A DNA stretch of 56,901 nt from Gemmatimonadota bacterium (lineage in GTDB: Bacteria > Gemmatimonadota > Gemmatimonadetes > Gemmatimonadales > GWC2-71-9): the NCBI GenBank assembly GCA_003222055.1, contig QHUT01000058.1, positions 1-56,901 on the forward strand. Reading direction: 5' to 3'. The notes under the pieces are model-generated. The model was given only the letters and a program-made list of their open reading frames with translations, was not told the origin of the DNA and ran no database searches. Position 1 is the stretch's first letter; each line of letters begins with the position of its first letter. Below, piece after piece: positions 14,527-22,628 of this stretch. The position numbers and the translations under genes were made by a program.

Positions 14527-17016
14527 ATGTGTAACCGACTCCTTGCTGCACTGCCCGCACTCGTGCTGGGCTTCCCGCCCAGCGCCGGCGCCGCCCAGAC
14601 CGCCCTGCAGCTCCGGTGGGAGCTCGAGCGGGACGTCTTCCAAGACGCCGCCGGGGGGCGGGGCCTCTCGCGCGCGGCCTTTACCATCACGAACCGCGAC
14701 GCGAAGCCGCTCCCCGCGAGCGGCTGGGCGATCTACTTCAACGCCCTCCACTCGGCGCAGCCCGGAACCGTGGAGGGCGGGTTCATAGTCGAGGACGTGG
14801 TCGCCGACCTGCACCGCCTCGTGCCGGCAGCGGGCTTCGGCGGACTGGCCCCGGGTTCGAGCATCCGGATCCCGTACCTCACCGACCTCCTCCTCAATGC
14901 CAGTTTCGTTCCGCGGGGCCCCTACATCGTTTTCGACGCCGCGAAGGACGTGGGCATTCCCTTGAACGATTTTGTGGCCGTCCCCTTCGAGCGGCCCCCC
15001 CAGGGCGCTGGGCGCGATCCCCGCGTGGTGACACCCGAGAATCAGTTCGCGCTCGACTCCGTGATCCGCGCCATCCCCGCGAGCGAGCTGCCACCGGTGT
15101 TCCCGACGCCGGTGGCGGTGTCGCAAGGAGCGGGAGCGTTGCACCTCACGGCGATGCCGCCGGTCGAAGCGCCCGAGGCGCTCGGGAACGAGGCGGCGTT
15201 CGCGGCGGAGTACCTGCGCCCCTACTTCGGTAATAGGGGAAAAGGAGCGGTCCCGCCGCTGCAACTCGAGGCGGGCCCAGTCGCAGGCCAGGCGTCGCCC
15301 GAGGCGTACTCGCTCGTCGTGGATCCCGCGCAGGGCGTACGTATCGTGGGCGCCTCGCCCGCCGGCGTCTTCTACGGTCTCCAGTCCCTACGTAGCCTCT
15401 TGCCTCCGCCCCACCCGCGCACGGGCGCTGGGCTCGACCTGGCGGCGATCCGCGTGGTGGACGCTCCCCGCTTCGGTTACCGCGGGTTCATGCTCGACGT
15501 CGCCCGGAACTTCCAGCCGAAGGCCGCCGTGCTGCGCACGCTCGACCTCATCGCCCGGTACAAGCTCAATGTCTTCCACCTCCATCTCACGGACGACGAG
15601 GGCTGGCGGATCGAGCTACCGAGCCTCCCCGAGCTCACAGCGGTGGGTGCGCGACGCGGCCACACTCTCGGCTCAGGGACACATCTTCCGCCCGCGTTCG
15701 GCTCGGGCCCCGCCGTCGACCGGCCCTGGGGCAGTGGGTTCTTTTCCCGCATGGACTACATCGAGATCCTGCGCTACGCGGCGGCGCGGCACATCGAGGT
15801 CATCCCTGAGATCGAAATGCCGGGCCACGCGCGCGCCGCGATCAAGGCCATGCAGGGCAACCCGCAGTACCGGCTCAACGACCCGGACGACCGCTCGGTG
15901 TACACCTCGGCCCAGGGCTACCACGACAATGTGATGAACCCAGGGCTCGAGTCGACGTACCGGTTCGTCGAGCGTGTGGTCGGCGACCTCGTGGCCATCC
16001 ACCGCGAGGCGGGCGTTCCGCTGCGCCACATCCACATGGGGGGCGACGAGGTGCCGGCCGGTGTCTGGGAAGGATCGCCGGCGGCGCGGGCGTACTTGAA
16101 GGCGCACGATCTCACGAGTGTCGATGATTTGTGGTTCGCCTTTTACGGCCGGGTGGAGCAGATCCTCAAGGCGCAGGGTCTCCTGCCGTCGGGCTGGGAG
16201 GAGATCGCCGTGCGCAAGACCAGCCGCGACGGGCACCGAACGACCATCCCCAATCCCGACTTCGCCGGTCGCGGCTGGCGCGCGTACGTCTGGAACAACG
16301 TCCCGGGCGGGGGCGCCGAAGACCTCGCTTACCGCCTTGCGAATGGCGGCTACGACGTGGTGTTGAGTCCCGTGAGCAATCTCTACTTCGATCTCGCCTG
16401 GAATCCGAATCCGGAGGAGACGGGGCTCGACTGGGGAGGCTACGTCGACCTGCGCAAGCCGTTCCAGTTCATCCCGTTCGACTACTACCGCAACGTCCCG
16501 GTCGACCCCGCCGTGTTCGCCGGGAAGGACCGGCTCACCGACTACGGGCGGGCCCACGTGGTGGGGATTCAGGGCAACCTGTGGTCGGAGACGCTCGTCG
16601 CCGAGGGGCGGCTCGAGTACATGCTGCTGCCGAAGTTGTTCGGCCTGGCCGAGCGGGCGTGGGCGCCCGACCCCGACTGGGCGACGGAGCGCGACCCCGC
16701 AAAGGCCGAGTCCCTCTACCGCGAGGCCTGGTCCCGCTTCGTCAACGTGCTCGGCCAGCGCGAGCTGCCCCGACTCGACCGGGAGGTCTCGGGCCTCAAC
16801 TACCGGATCCCCACGCCGGGTCTCGAGGTGGAAGGCGGGATGGTGCGCTGCAGCGTGGAGCTGCCGGGGTTCGCCCTGCGCTACACGACCGACGGCAGCG
16901 AGCCGACCGTGCGGAGCTCCGAAGTGCGCGGTCCGATCCCCTTCCGCGCGAGCGTCCGCGTCGCCGCGTTCAACACCGCGGGCCGAAAGGGCCACACGGC
17001 CCGTCTCGGGCCATGA
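14527..17016 (+). CDS. Beta-N-acetylhexosaminidase, GH20
   Basis: This is an 829-residue secreted enzyme. After a signal peptide (LLAALPALVLGFPPSAGA) come an N-terminal carbohydrate-binding CHB_HEX domain, a GH20b domain and the GH20 TIM barrel starting APRFGYRGFMLDVARNF. The catalytic Asp-Glu pair is D507-E508 in HIHMGGDE, whose Asp helps the substrate N-acetyl group attack. A C-terminal CHB_HEX_C domain ends ALRYTTDGSEPT and RVAAFNTAGRKG. It removes terminal GlcNAc/GalNAc, for example from chitin fragments or peptidoglycan. At about 2.5 kb it is long for a cassette. The next start overlaps its stop (ATGA). Confidence 0.9.
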   Translation: MCNRLLAALPALVLGFPPSAGAAQTALQLRWELERDVFQDAAGGRGLSRAAFTITNRDAKPLPASGWAIYFNALHSAQPGTVEGGFIVEDVVADLHRLVPAAGFGGLAPGSSIRIPYLTDLLLNASFVPRGPYIVFDAAKDVGIPLNDFVAVPFERPPQGAGRDPRVVTPENQFALDSVIRAIPASELPPVFPTPVAVSQGAGALHLTAMPPVEAPEALGNEAAFAAEYLRPYFGNRGKGAVPPLQLEAGPVAGQASPEAYSLVVDPAQGVRIVGASPAGVFYGLQSLRSLLPPPHPRTGAGLDLAAIRVVDAPRFGYRGFMLDVARNFQPKAAVLRTLDLIARYKLNVFHLHLTDDEGWRIELPSLPELTAVGARRGHTLGSGTHLPPAFGSGPAVDRPWGSGFFSRMDYIEILRYAAARHIEVIPEIEMPGHARAAIKAMQGNPQYRLNDPDDRSVYTSAQGYHDNVMNPGLESTYRFVERVVGDLVAIHREAGVPLRHIHMGGDEVPAGVWEGSPAARAYLKAHDLTSVDDLWFAFYGRVEQILKAQGLLPSGWEEIAVRKTSRDGHRTTIPNPDFAGRGWRAYVWNNVPGGGAEDLAYRLANGGYDVVLSPVSNLYFDLAWNPNPEETGLDWGGYVDLRKPFQFIPFDYYRNVPVDPAVFAGKDRLTDYGRAHVVGIQGNLWSETLVAEGRLEYMLLPKLFGLAERAWAPDPDWATERDPAKAESLYREAWSRFVNVLGQRELPRLDREVSGLNYRIPTPGLEVEGGMVRCSVELPGFALRYTTDGSEPTVRSSEVRGPIPFRASVRVAAFNTAGRKGHTARLGP

Positions 17017-17501
17017 GCGCATCCATCAGGGTAGCCGTCGTATCGCTCGGCATCGCATGCCTCGTCTGTGCGCAGCCGTCCCGGCCATCCGCCCGCGCGG
17101 CCACGGCCGGCATCGACTCGTTGAACGCGGCGTTGGTCCGGGCGTACCGGAGTCACGACCCGCTGGCGTACGCGGCGCTCTACACCGACACGGCGGTGTT
17201 CGAGTGGCCGGCGTTCAACACGGTTCGGGGCCCGACCGAGCTGGCGGCGATGGCGCGTGACAACTGGGCCTCGCTGCGCGACATGGACCTCCGTCTGACC
17301 GTTTCGAGTCGGCGCGTCGCGCCCGACCACGCGACAGAGTTCGGCGCGTTCCAGCAGTCCTGGCGCGACTCGAGCGGCAGACGCGTGACGGAGTTCGGCA
17401 GGTACGTCGCCTTCCTGCTCCGCCTGGAGGACGGCCGCTGGCGGATGGACCGCTTCTTCGGCTTCGAGGACTCGACCCGGCCGCCCTCACCACGACCATG
17501 A
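17013..17501 (+). CDS. Exported NTF2-like (DUF4440/SnoaL) protein
   Basis: This is a 162-residue protein with a signal peptide (VAVVSLGIACLVCA, possible lipobox Cys) and an NTF2-like domain: SLNAALVRAYRSHDPLAYAALYTDTAVFEWP, then a RRVTEFGRYVAFLLRLEDGRWRMDRFFGF end strand. Such domains bind small ligands or act as isomerases. It overlaps both neighbours by four bases, making a three-gene translation-coupled set with the hexosaminidase and the monooxygenase-fold gene. Confidence 0.75.
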   Translation: MSASIRVAVVSLGIACLVCAQPSRPSARAATAGIDSLNAALVRAYRSHDPLAYAALYTDTAVFEWPAFNTVRGPTELAAMARDNWASLRDMDLRLTVSSRRVAPDHATEFGAFQQSWRDSSGRRVTEFGRYVAFLLRLEDGRWRMDRFFGFEDSTRPPSPRP

Positions 17502-17821
17502 CCGTGAAAGCAAGGCCCCTCATGTCGATCACCCGGATAAACGAGTTCCAAGCGAACCCCGACAAGGCCACGGCGTTGCGCGACTTTCTTCGCTCCGTGA
17601 TTGGGCGCATCATCGACGCTCCAGGCTGTCGCTCCTGCGAGTTGCTGGTCCAGCACGACGATCGGACGCGCCTGGCCATCATCGAGGTGTGGGACAGCGT
17701 GGAAGCACATCAAGCATCCGTGTCCCGGATTCCCCCCGGGCTGCTGCAGCAAGCGCAGACCTTGTTCGCGGCACCGGCGCGGGGCGCGTACTACGATCCA
17801 GTGCCCGAGCGCGACCGTTGA
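17498..17821 (+). CDS. Antibiotic-biosynthesis-monooxygenase (ABM) domain protein
   Basis: This is a 107-residue dimeric alpha/beta-barrel domain. ITRINEFQANPDKATALRDFL, then GCRSCELLVQHDDRTRLAIIEVWDSVEAHQAS shows the ABM/quinol-monooxygenase pattern. ABM proteins oxidise quinols or heme or act without a known substrate. The start overlaps the preceding stop (ATGA); an internal ATG at 17522 is an alternative. It is followed by a right half-attC. Confidence 0.8.
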   Translation: MTVKARPLMSITRINEFQANPDKATALRDFLRSVIGRIIDAPGCRSCELLVQHDDRTRLAIIEVWDSVEAHQASVSRIPPGLLQQAQTLFAAPARGAYYDPVPERDR

Positions 17822-17868
17822 TCAGAAAGCCGGTCCTCGGCGCAGTGCTGGTCATCGTCGGGCGGCCG

Positions 17869-17921
17869 CTTGCGCCCGCCGGTGTCCGCCCCGCAGCTTA
17901 AGAGAGAAACGTCCCGCAACC
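17869..17921 (+). repeat. attC right half
   Basis: CTTGCGCCCGCCGGTGTCCG then CCCCGCAGCTTAAGAGAGAA matches the right arm of the array's attC sites. The core has decayed to CGTCCCG and no left half is seen. Confidence 0.6.
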
Positions 17922-17940
17922 GCTGGAGGCAGCTCCGACC

Positions 17941-18231
17941 ATGAGTGAACCGGTCTTCATCCTGGCTCTGACGATCGCCGCCGCCACCATCGTCCTGGTT
18001 GCGAAGACGATAGCCGGGGCAGTCGCCGGACGTGGAGCGTCGCGCACCGACGTGGCCCAGATCAAGCAACAATTGGAGCAGCACGCCGCCGCGCTGGAAG
18101 ACGCCCAGACCACGTTGACCAATCAGTCGACACAGGTCGCAGAGCTCCAAGAGCGCCTTGACTTTGCCGAGCGCCTGTTGGCACAAGGCCGAGATCGCTC
18201 GGCCTTGGGGGCCGGGGAAAAGCGCGGATGA
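17941..18231 (+). CDS. Small membrane/coiled-coil protein, LDFAER paralogue 1
   Basis: This is a 96-residue protein. A single membrane helix (FILALTIAAATIVLVAKTIAG) is followed by a predicted coiled coil (QIKQQLEQHAAALEDAQTTL) and the terminal motif ELQERLDFAERLLAQGRD. It is the first of three paralogues here that share this ending. It lies 20 bases after a half-attC and overlaps the next gene by four bases. The layout (anchor, short linker, coiled coil) is reminiscent of PspB-like proteins, but I see no firm homology. Confidence 0.7.
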   Translation: MSEPVFILALTIAAATIVLVAKTIAGAVAGRGASRTDVAQIKQQLEQHAAALEDAQTTLTNQSTQVAELQERLDFAERLLAQGRDRSALGAGEKRG

Positions 18232-18662
18232 GGTTACGCACCTACGCCTCGCGCGCATCGATCTGGCGATATCTCATCCTCGGGCTGCCGCCGTGTGCGC
18301 TCGCCCGCTGCACGGATACCACTGGCCCGAGTCTCGGCCCTTGCAGCGGCAGCGTCACGGTGACCGCAACGGCGTCCCTCTCCCCAACGCTGTCGTGGAC
18401 GCCGAATTGCCTGATCGATCAGCTCGTCATCGACGAGCCGCTGCCACCATCGGTCGGCGGCGTTCATGCGGTGTGGGCGATCAGCGCTCGCACGCCGGGC
18501 GAGGGAGCGGCCGCACCGCTCCGCTACGGTACGGTTCCCGCGTCCATGCAGGAGTCGGTCGCAGCCGAACCCCTGATCATGGGTCACTCGTACCGCATCC
18601 GAATCTCTGGGAGCGGCGCGCCCGTCGGTGAGGTGCCATTTACGTATTGGGCACCAGACTAG
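18228..18662 (+). CDS. Putative lipoprotein with Fn3-like fold
   Basis: This is a 144-residue protein. The N-terminus LILGLPPCALARCTD ends in a possible lipobox (Cys near 28). The mature part has SVTVTATASLSPTLSWTPNC and a final SYRIRISGSG...PFTYWAPD strand, resembling a single fibronectin-type or Ig-like domain. It overlaps paralogue 1 by ATGA and is followed by paralogue 2. Confidence 0.6.
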   Translation: MRLRTYASRASIWRYLILGLPPCALARCTDTTGPSLGPCSGSVTVTATASLSPTLSWTPNCLIDQLVIDEPLPPSVGGVHAVWAISARTPGEGAAAPLRYGTVPASMQESVAAEPLIMGHSYRIRISGSGAPVGEVPFTYWAPD

Positions 18663-18688
18663 GGCGCCCCACCTCGGAAGAAGGCGAC

Positions 18689-18934
18689 ATGAACCCCGAC
18701 TTTCTTGTCCCACTCATCCCGATCGTGGCGATCATTGCGTTCGCGGCGGTCAGGATCGCTCGGGTGCGTGCCACTCGTCCCGAATCACCGTCGGCCGACG
18801 TCGCCGCGCGCCTGGAGGCACTGGAGCGTGAGGTCCAGGGCCTCCAACAGGAGCTGACGGAAACCCATGAGCGGCTCGACTTTGCCGAGCGCTTGCTCAG
18901 CAAGGCGCGGGAAGAGCGGCGGATCGGCAGCTAG
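18689..18934 (+). CDS. Small membrane/coiled-coil protein, LDFAER paralogue 2
   Basis: This is an 81-residue protein started at ATG 18689, preceded by GAAGAAGG. One membrane helix (PLIPIVAIIAFAAVRIA), a basic turn, then a coiled coil (RLEALEREVQGLQQELTETH) and the shared tail ERLDFAERLLSKAREERR. It is encoded by a short free-standing gene between the lipoprotein gene and paralogue 3. Confidence 0.7.
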   Translation: MNPDFLVPLIPIVAIIAFAAVRIARVRATRPESPSADVAARLEALEREVQGLQQELTETHERLDFAERLLSKAREERRIGS

Positions 18935-18957
18935 CGGGTAGGTCACCGGGCAGTCCC

Positions 18958-19278
18958 ATGACCTTCAAGGCGTCGACGTGGTACCCGATCGCCGTCGTGC
19001 TGAGCGTCATCAACCTGGCCGGAGCCGGGTTCGCGGTCGCGCAAGCCGAGCCGTCGCATGCCGCAGTTCACGCGTCGCTCGCGCTGGCCTTCGGGCTATG
19101 GGCCCGAAGGCTGCGGCAGCGTCCTGCCCGGAGCGACGTCCAGACCAGGCTCGAGGCCCTCGAAGCCGAGGTGGGCAGGCTCGGGCAGGATCTGCGCGAG
19201 CTGCAGGAGCGCCTGGACTTCGCTGAGCGGGTGCTGGCACAGGGACGCGAAACGGGTCGACTGGGCCCGGAGCGCTAG
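18958..19278 (+). CDS. Small membrane/coiled-coil protein, LDFAER paralogue 3
   Basis: This is a 106-residue protein with two hydrophobic stretches (WYPIAVVLSVINLAGAGFAVA and HASLALAFGLWARR), then QTRLEALEAEVGRLGQDLRE coiled coil and the tail ERLDFAERVLAQGRETGRLG. The membrane part differs from paralogues 1 and 2, while the coiled coil and tail are close, so selection seems to act on the cytosolic part. It is followed by a right half-attC. Confidence 0.7.
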   Translation: MTFKASTWYPIAVVLSVINLAGAGFAVAQAEPSHAAVHASLALAFGLWARRLRQRPARSDVQTRLEALEAEVGRLGQDLRELQERLDFAERVLAQGRETGRLGPER

Positions 19279-19299
19279 GGTCCGACCACGGTATTCGAG

Positions 19300-19378
19300 G
19301 CGGCGCGACACGGACTACCCTCCAACGGCCTTGCGCCGGCAGCCAGGTCACCCGCAGGTTACGCGCGATCCGTTGGAG
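19300..19378 (+). repeat. attC right half
   Basis: CTTGCGCCGGCAGCCAGGTC then ACCCGCAGGTTACGCGCGAT and the core GTTGGAG (19372-19378). The preceding spacer GACACGGACTACC also resembles that of attC site 6. The left half is missing. Confidence 0.6.
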
Positions 19379-19418
19379 TGCACGCAACAGTGTAGATCAC
19401 GACACGTGCGGAGGTCTC

Positions 19419-19682
19419 ATGAAGACAACTCATGCCCGGCCGGTGCGCCGCCGGGGCATCAGTCGTATCGATCAACCCTCCACGCGCACGCACGGCTGGT
19501 TCGTGCGCGCGGGCTTCTACCAACGTGCGGACGGCAGTTACGCACCGCGGTACCAGAAGTTCTTCGGCGACGCGAGCCACGGCGGGAAGCGCCGTGCGCT
19601 GCGCGCGGCGCAGGAGTACCTGGCCAAAGTGCAGGGGCGAGGGACGAAGCGGAAACGCCCCACGCTGCGGCGCGCCGCCTAA
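19419..19682 (+). CDS. Small basic AP2-like/hypothetical protein
   Basis: This is an 87-residue, strongly basic protein. The centre HGWFVRAGFYQRADGSYAPR then YQKFFGD...GGKRRALRAAQEYLA has the strand-strand-strand-helix spacing and W/F pattern of AP2/integrase-type DNA-binding folds. This is an inference from pattern only. GGAGG about eight bases before the ATG supports the start. The stop TAA is inside a lone GCCTAAC (19677-19683), so this was probably a cassette whose attC has since been cut. Confidence 0.6.
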   Translation: MKTTHARPVRRRGISRIDQPSTRTHGWFVRAGFYQRADGSYAPRYQKFFGDASHGGKRRALRAAQEYLAKVQGRGTKRKRPTLRRAA

Positions 19683-19692
19683 CGGGGGTGTC

Positions 19693-20001
19693 CTGAGCGC
19701 CATCGCTTGTGCCACGGCGCTTTTTTTCCTCTGCGGCATTGCCGCCGCGGTGGCCGTCACTCATATGAACAATCTCCCCGCGTTCGTCGTGATAGCGCCC
19801 GGCTACATGGTCCAGGCGTGGCTGTTCGAGACTCACCGAGCGCTTGGCGGGTTCGGCTATCGGGTTACGATGGTCGGCGTGTCCGCGCTGGTGTGGACGC
19901 TGATCATCTTCAGCGTGGCTGGTGCAATCCGGCTGCTGCGACGTCGCGTGCGGCGATGGCTGCCACGCTTGTCGGTGGGCAACTCTGGGGGTGTCGCCTA
20001 G
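19693..20001 (+). CDS. Hypothetical membrane protein (start uncertain)
   Basis: About 102 residues, with hydrophobic helices LSAIACATALFFLCGIAAAVAV, LPAFVVIAPGYMVQAWLF and TMVGVSALVWTLIIFSVAGAI followed by an Arg-rich end. No ATG or GTG precedes the first helix in this frame after the upstream attC scar. A CTG at 19693 or the ATG at 19765 (which halves helix 1) are the options. The true start was perhaps lost when cassettes fused. Confidence 0.5.
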   Translation: MSAIACATALFFLCGIAAAVAVTHMNNLPAFVVIAPGYMVQAWLFETHRALGGFGYRVTMVGVSALVWTLIIFSVAGAIRLLRRRVRRWLPRLSVGNSGGVA

Positions 20002-20011
20002 CAGGCGTCCC

Positions 20012-20437
20012 ATGAACAGACCAGGTCAACGGTGGCTGCGGCCGGTGCTCCTCGTAGGAGTCGTGTACCTGGTCGTCGGCGTCACCTTCGCGACGCTCGC
20101 CGGTCGATCCGGGTCCGGTCAAATGCGAGGCGTGTGGCGGCTAGTCGCCTGGGTTGTCAGCGCCGTCACGTTCGCGGCTCACATTGGCTACGAGCACTTC
20201 CGACTGGGTCATTCACCTCGTAGGACGGCGTTGCACTGCGCCATGGCCGTCGCGTTGGGGGCCTTCGCCCTTGCGGTCGCGGCGAACGTCCATCGCTACT
20301 GGGCCGCCTCCAACAACCAGCGCTCCTTCGGTCTCACACTCGCCCTCGTGGCGTGGCCCGCCCTGTGCGGGCTGCCGGCGTTCGTCGTCGCCCGGGCTGC
20401 AGCGAGCGGGCTTGCTCTCGTGCGACGGAGCGACTAG
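20012..20437 (+). CDS. Hypothetical membrane protein
   Basis: This is a 141-residue protein with four hydrophobic segments (VLLVGVVYLVVGVTFATLAG, VAWVVSAVTFAAHIGYEHF, AMAVALGAFALAVAANVHRYW, LTLALVAWPALCGLPAFVVARA). H and E residues between helices 2 and 3 (HIGYEHFRLGHSPRRTALH) could bind a metal or cofactor, but this is speculation. The start ATG lies in a tenuous attC scar (GCCTAGCAGGCG). No family is recognised. Confidence 0.65.
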   Translation: MNRPGQRWLRPVLLVGVVYLVVGVTFATLAGRSGSGQMRGVWRLVAWVVSAVTFAAHIGYEHFRLGHSPRRTALHCAMAVALGAFALAVAANVHRYWAASNNQRSFGLTLALVAWPALCGLPAFVVARAAASGLALVRRSD

Positions 20438-20488
20438 CTAGGGGGCCTGGATGATGCATACCGTCAAGGTCATCGTCGGAGTGCACTG

Positions 20489-20911
20489 ATGACCGGTGTT
20501 CTCGCCGTTGTGCTGCTCGTCATTGCGGTGCCACAGGACACCGAACCGCGCGTGCTCTTGCGGTTGGAGGACGAGTGGGCGCTCGCGTTGATCCATCGGG
20601 ACGCCGCGGTGTTTCGACGACTCCTGGCGGATCGGTTCATCTACACCGAGGACGACCACACCATGAGTCGGGACGATGTGTTGCACGAGATCGTCGCCGG
20701 AGCGGACACGGTCAAGTCGGCGCACAACGAGGACATGCACGTCCACCGCTTCGGGGCGACGGCCGTCGTCACGGGCTGGCTGGTGGTCGCGGGCCTTGGG
20801 CCCGGTGGACCTTTCGATCGCCGGTACCGGTTCACGGATACGTGGGTCAGGCGGGGCGCGCGATGGCAGATCGTCGCGGCGCACGATTACCTTGTTCCGG
20901 CCCACCGCTAG
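20489..20911 (+). CDS. Exported DUF4440/NTF2-like protein
   Basis: This is a 140-residue protein with a short signal (VLAVVLLVIAVPQ). The domain LRLEDEWALALIHRDAAVFRRLLADRFIYTEDD, then GATAVVTGWLVVAG and YRFTDTWVRRGARWQIVAAHDYL, is textbook DUF4440. It binds an unknown ligand in the periplasm. It is related in fold, not closely in sequence, to the gene at 17013. A weak right half-attC follows. Confidence 0.8.
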   Translation: MTGVLAVVLLVIAVPQDTEPRVLLRLEDEWALALIHRDAAVFRRLLADRFIYTEDDHTMSRDDVLHEIVAGADTVKSAHNEDMHVHRFGATAVVTGWLVVAGLGPGGPFDRRYRFTDTWVRRGARWQIVAAHDYLVPAHR

Positions 20912-20980
20912 CGCCGTCCGCCTCGCGGTGGCGGAGCCCGACAGCCCGGCCGCGCACGCGCATCACTGGTTCGAAAAGAC

Positions 20981-21006
20981 GTTAGCTTAGGTGCGGTCCG
21001 TGAGGC
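20981..21006 (+). repeat. attC right-end scar
   Basis: GTTAGCTTAGGTGCGGTCCG then TGAGGC aligns with the array consensus CGCAGCTTAAGCGCGATCCG then TTAGGC, with about 18 of 26 positions kept. The rest of the site is not recognisable. Confidence 0.45.
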
Positions 21007-21031
21007 GCGCGCTCTTCCCCGGGAGGATCGG

Positions 21032-21484
21032 ATGACCGTACCGTCGCTCCGTGTTTCGCTCATGACCTCGTCGCTGGCGGCGTGCCTCGCCGCGGCGCTG
21101 GCCGCTCAAGCGCCCGTCGATACCGCAGCCGCACTCCGGACCGCCGACACGGTCGCGCACGCCTGGCTCGCCCTCGTAGACAAAGGCGAGATCGCCAAGA
21201 GCTGGGACGAAGCCGCCCTCTCCTTTCAGCTCGCCGTCACGAAGACCAAGTGGACGCAGCTCGTCGTGAGCGCGCGCGGGCCGTTCGAGCCGTTCGGGGC
21301 GCGGCATCAGATCCTGGCGCGATACACGACGGACCCTCCCAATGCGCCACCCGGCCAATATGTCCTGCTGCAATACAAGACCGATGTCTCGGGTGGTCGG
21401 CAGGTGGTGGAGACGGTGGTCCCGACCCTCGACGGCAAGCGGGGGTGGCGCATTTCCGGGTATTTCGTCCGGTTGGAGCAGTGA
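21032..21484 (+). CDS. Exported DUF4019 protein
   Basis: This is a 150-residue protein. A signal peptide (SSLAACLAAALAAQ) precedes a domain with DTVAHAWLALVDKGEIAKSWDEAALSFQ, TKTKWTQLVVSARGPF and a closing PTLDGKRGWRISGYFVR strand, matching DUF4019. The family is periplasmic and of unknown function. GGGAGG eight bases upstream supports the ATG. The stop overlaps a possible GTG start of the next gene. Confidence 0.8.
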   Translation: MTVPSLRVSLMTSSLAACLAAALAAQAPVDTAAALRTADTVAHAWLALVDKGEIAKSWDEAALSFQLAVTKTKWTQLVVSARGPFEPFGARHQILARYTTDPPNAPPGQYVLLQYKTDVSGGRQVVETVVPTLDGKRGWRISGYFVRLEQ

Positions 21485-21498
21485 ACGGCGGCCGTCGC

Positions 21499-22605
21499 AT
21501 GGCCGCGGTGAAGATCGGGATCATCGGCTCCCGCTTTCAGGCGGATTGCATCGCGGGGGCCGTCAAAGCCACGGCGGACGACGCCGAGGTCGTCGCCGTG
21601 GCGTCGCCGACGCCCGGACACGCCGCAAGCTTCGCGAAGCGGCACGGCATCCCGCGCTCCTACACCGATTACCGGGACCTGCTGCGCGACCCCGACGTCG
21701 AGATGATCTCGATCACGGCGCCCAACCGGCTGCACGCGCAGATCACGATCGAGGCTGCCAGGGCAAGGAAGCACGTGGTGTGCGAGAAGCCGCTGTGCCT
21801 GACGCTCGAGGAAGCCGACGCGATGATCGACGCGTGCCGCCGGGCGGGCGTGCTGCTGCTCTACGCCGAAGAGCTGTTCTTCGCGCCGAAATACGCGAAG
21901 GCGAAACAGCTGGCGGACGAAGGTGCATTCGGGCGCGTGCACCTGGTGAAGCAGGGTGAGAAACACTCGGGTCCGCACTCGGATTGGTTCTGGGACGTGG
22001 AGCAGTCCGGCGGCGGCGCGGTCATGGACCTGGGATGCCACGGCATCGCCTTCTGCTGGTGGTTTCTCGGCAAGCCAAGAATCAAGAGCGTCTACTCGCA
22101 CATGGCGACGCAGGTGCACCAGGCGCGGACGCAGGGGGACGACGAAGCGGTCACGATCATCGAGTTCGAAGGCGGGGCCGTCGGCATGGTCGAGAGCAGC
22201 TGGAACCGCCCGGGCGGCATGGACGACTGCATCGAGGTGTTCGGCGACAAGGGGCAGACCTACGCCGACCTGCTCATGGGGAACGCGCTCCCGACGTACT
22301 CGGAAGCGGGGTTCGGGTATGCCGTCGAGAAGGCCGCGACGACCAGGGGCTGGACCTATCCCGTGTTCGAGGAGCACTGGAACTACGGCTTCCCGCAGGA
22401 GATGCGCCACTTCGCTCGGTGTGTGCGCGGCCAGGAGACGCCGATTTCGGACGGCGAGACCGGGCGCGTAGTGCAGGAGGTGCTGTATGCCGCGTACGCG
22501 TCCGCGGGCCTGGGGCGAAAGATCCCGCTGCCGTTCCGCCCGCAAGGGATCGTGAAGCCGATCGACCTCTGGAAGATGCCGGAACGCGCCCAGGCGGCGC
22601 TCTGA
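21499..22605 (+). CDS. Gfo/Idh/MocA-family oxidoreductase
   Basis: This is a 368-residue NAD(P)-dependent dehydrogenase. The Rossmann start is VKIGIIGSRFQADCIAGAVK, the signature HVVCEKPLCLTLEEADAM lies near residue 95, and GAVMDLGCHGIAFCWWFLG near 175 includes the catalytic-region His. It probably oxidises or epimerises a sugar or inositol derivative. ATG 21499 is used; GTG 21481 would overlap the upstream stop (GTGA). The APC-type transporter gene follows after 23 bases, suggesting uptake and oxidation of one substrate, though an amino-acid permease is an odd partner. Confidence 0.85.
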   Translation: MAAVKIGIIGSRFQADCIAGAVKATADDAEVVAVASPTPGHAASFAKRHGIPRSYTDYRDLLRDPDVEMISITAPNRLHAQITIEAARARKHVVCEKPLCLTLEEADAMIDACRRAGVLLLYAEELFFAPKYAKAKQLADEGAFGRVHLVKQGEKHSGPHSDWFWDVEQSGGGAVMDLGCHGIAFCWWFLGKPRIKSVYSHMATQVHQARTQGDDEAVTIIEFEGGAVGMVESSWNRPGGMDDCIEVFGDKGQTYADLLMGNALPTYSEAGFGYAVEKAATTRGWTYPVFEEHWNYGFPQEMRHFARCVRGQETPISDGETGRVVQEVLYAAYASAGLGRKIPLPFRPQGIVKPIDLWKMPERAQAAL

Positions 22606-22628
22606 AGCCACCGGTCGGGTCGCCGCCG

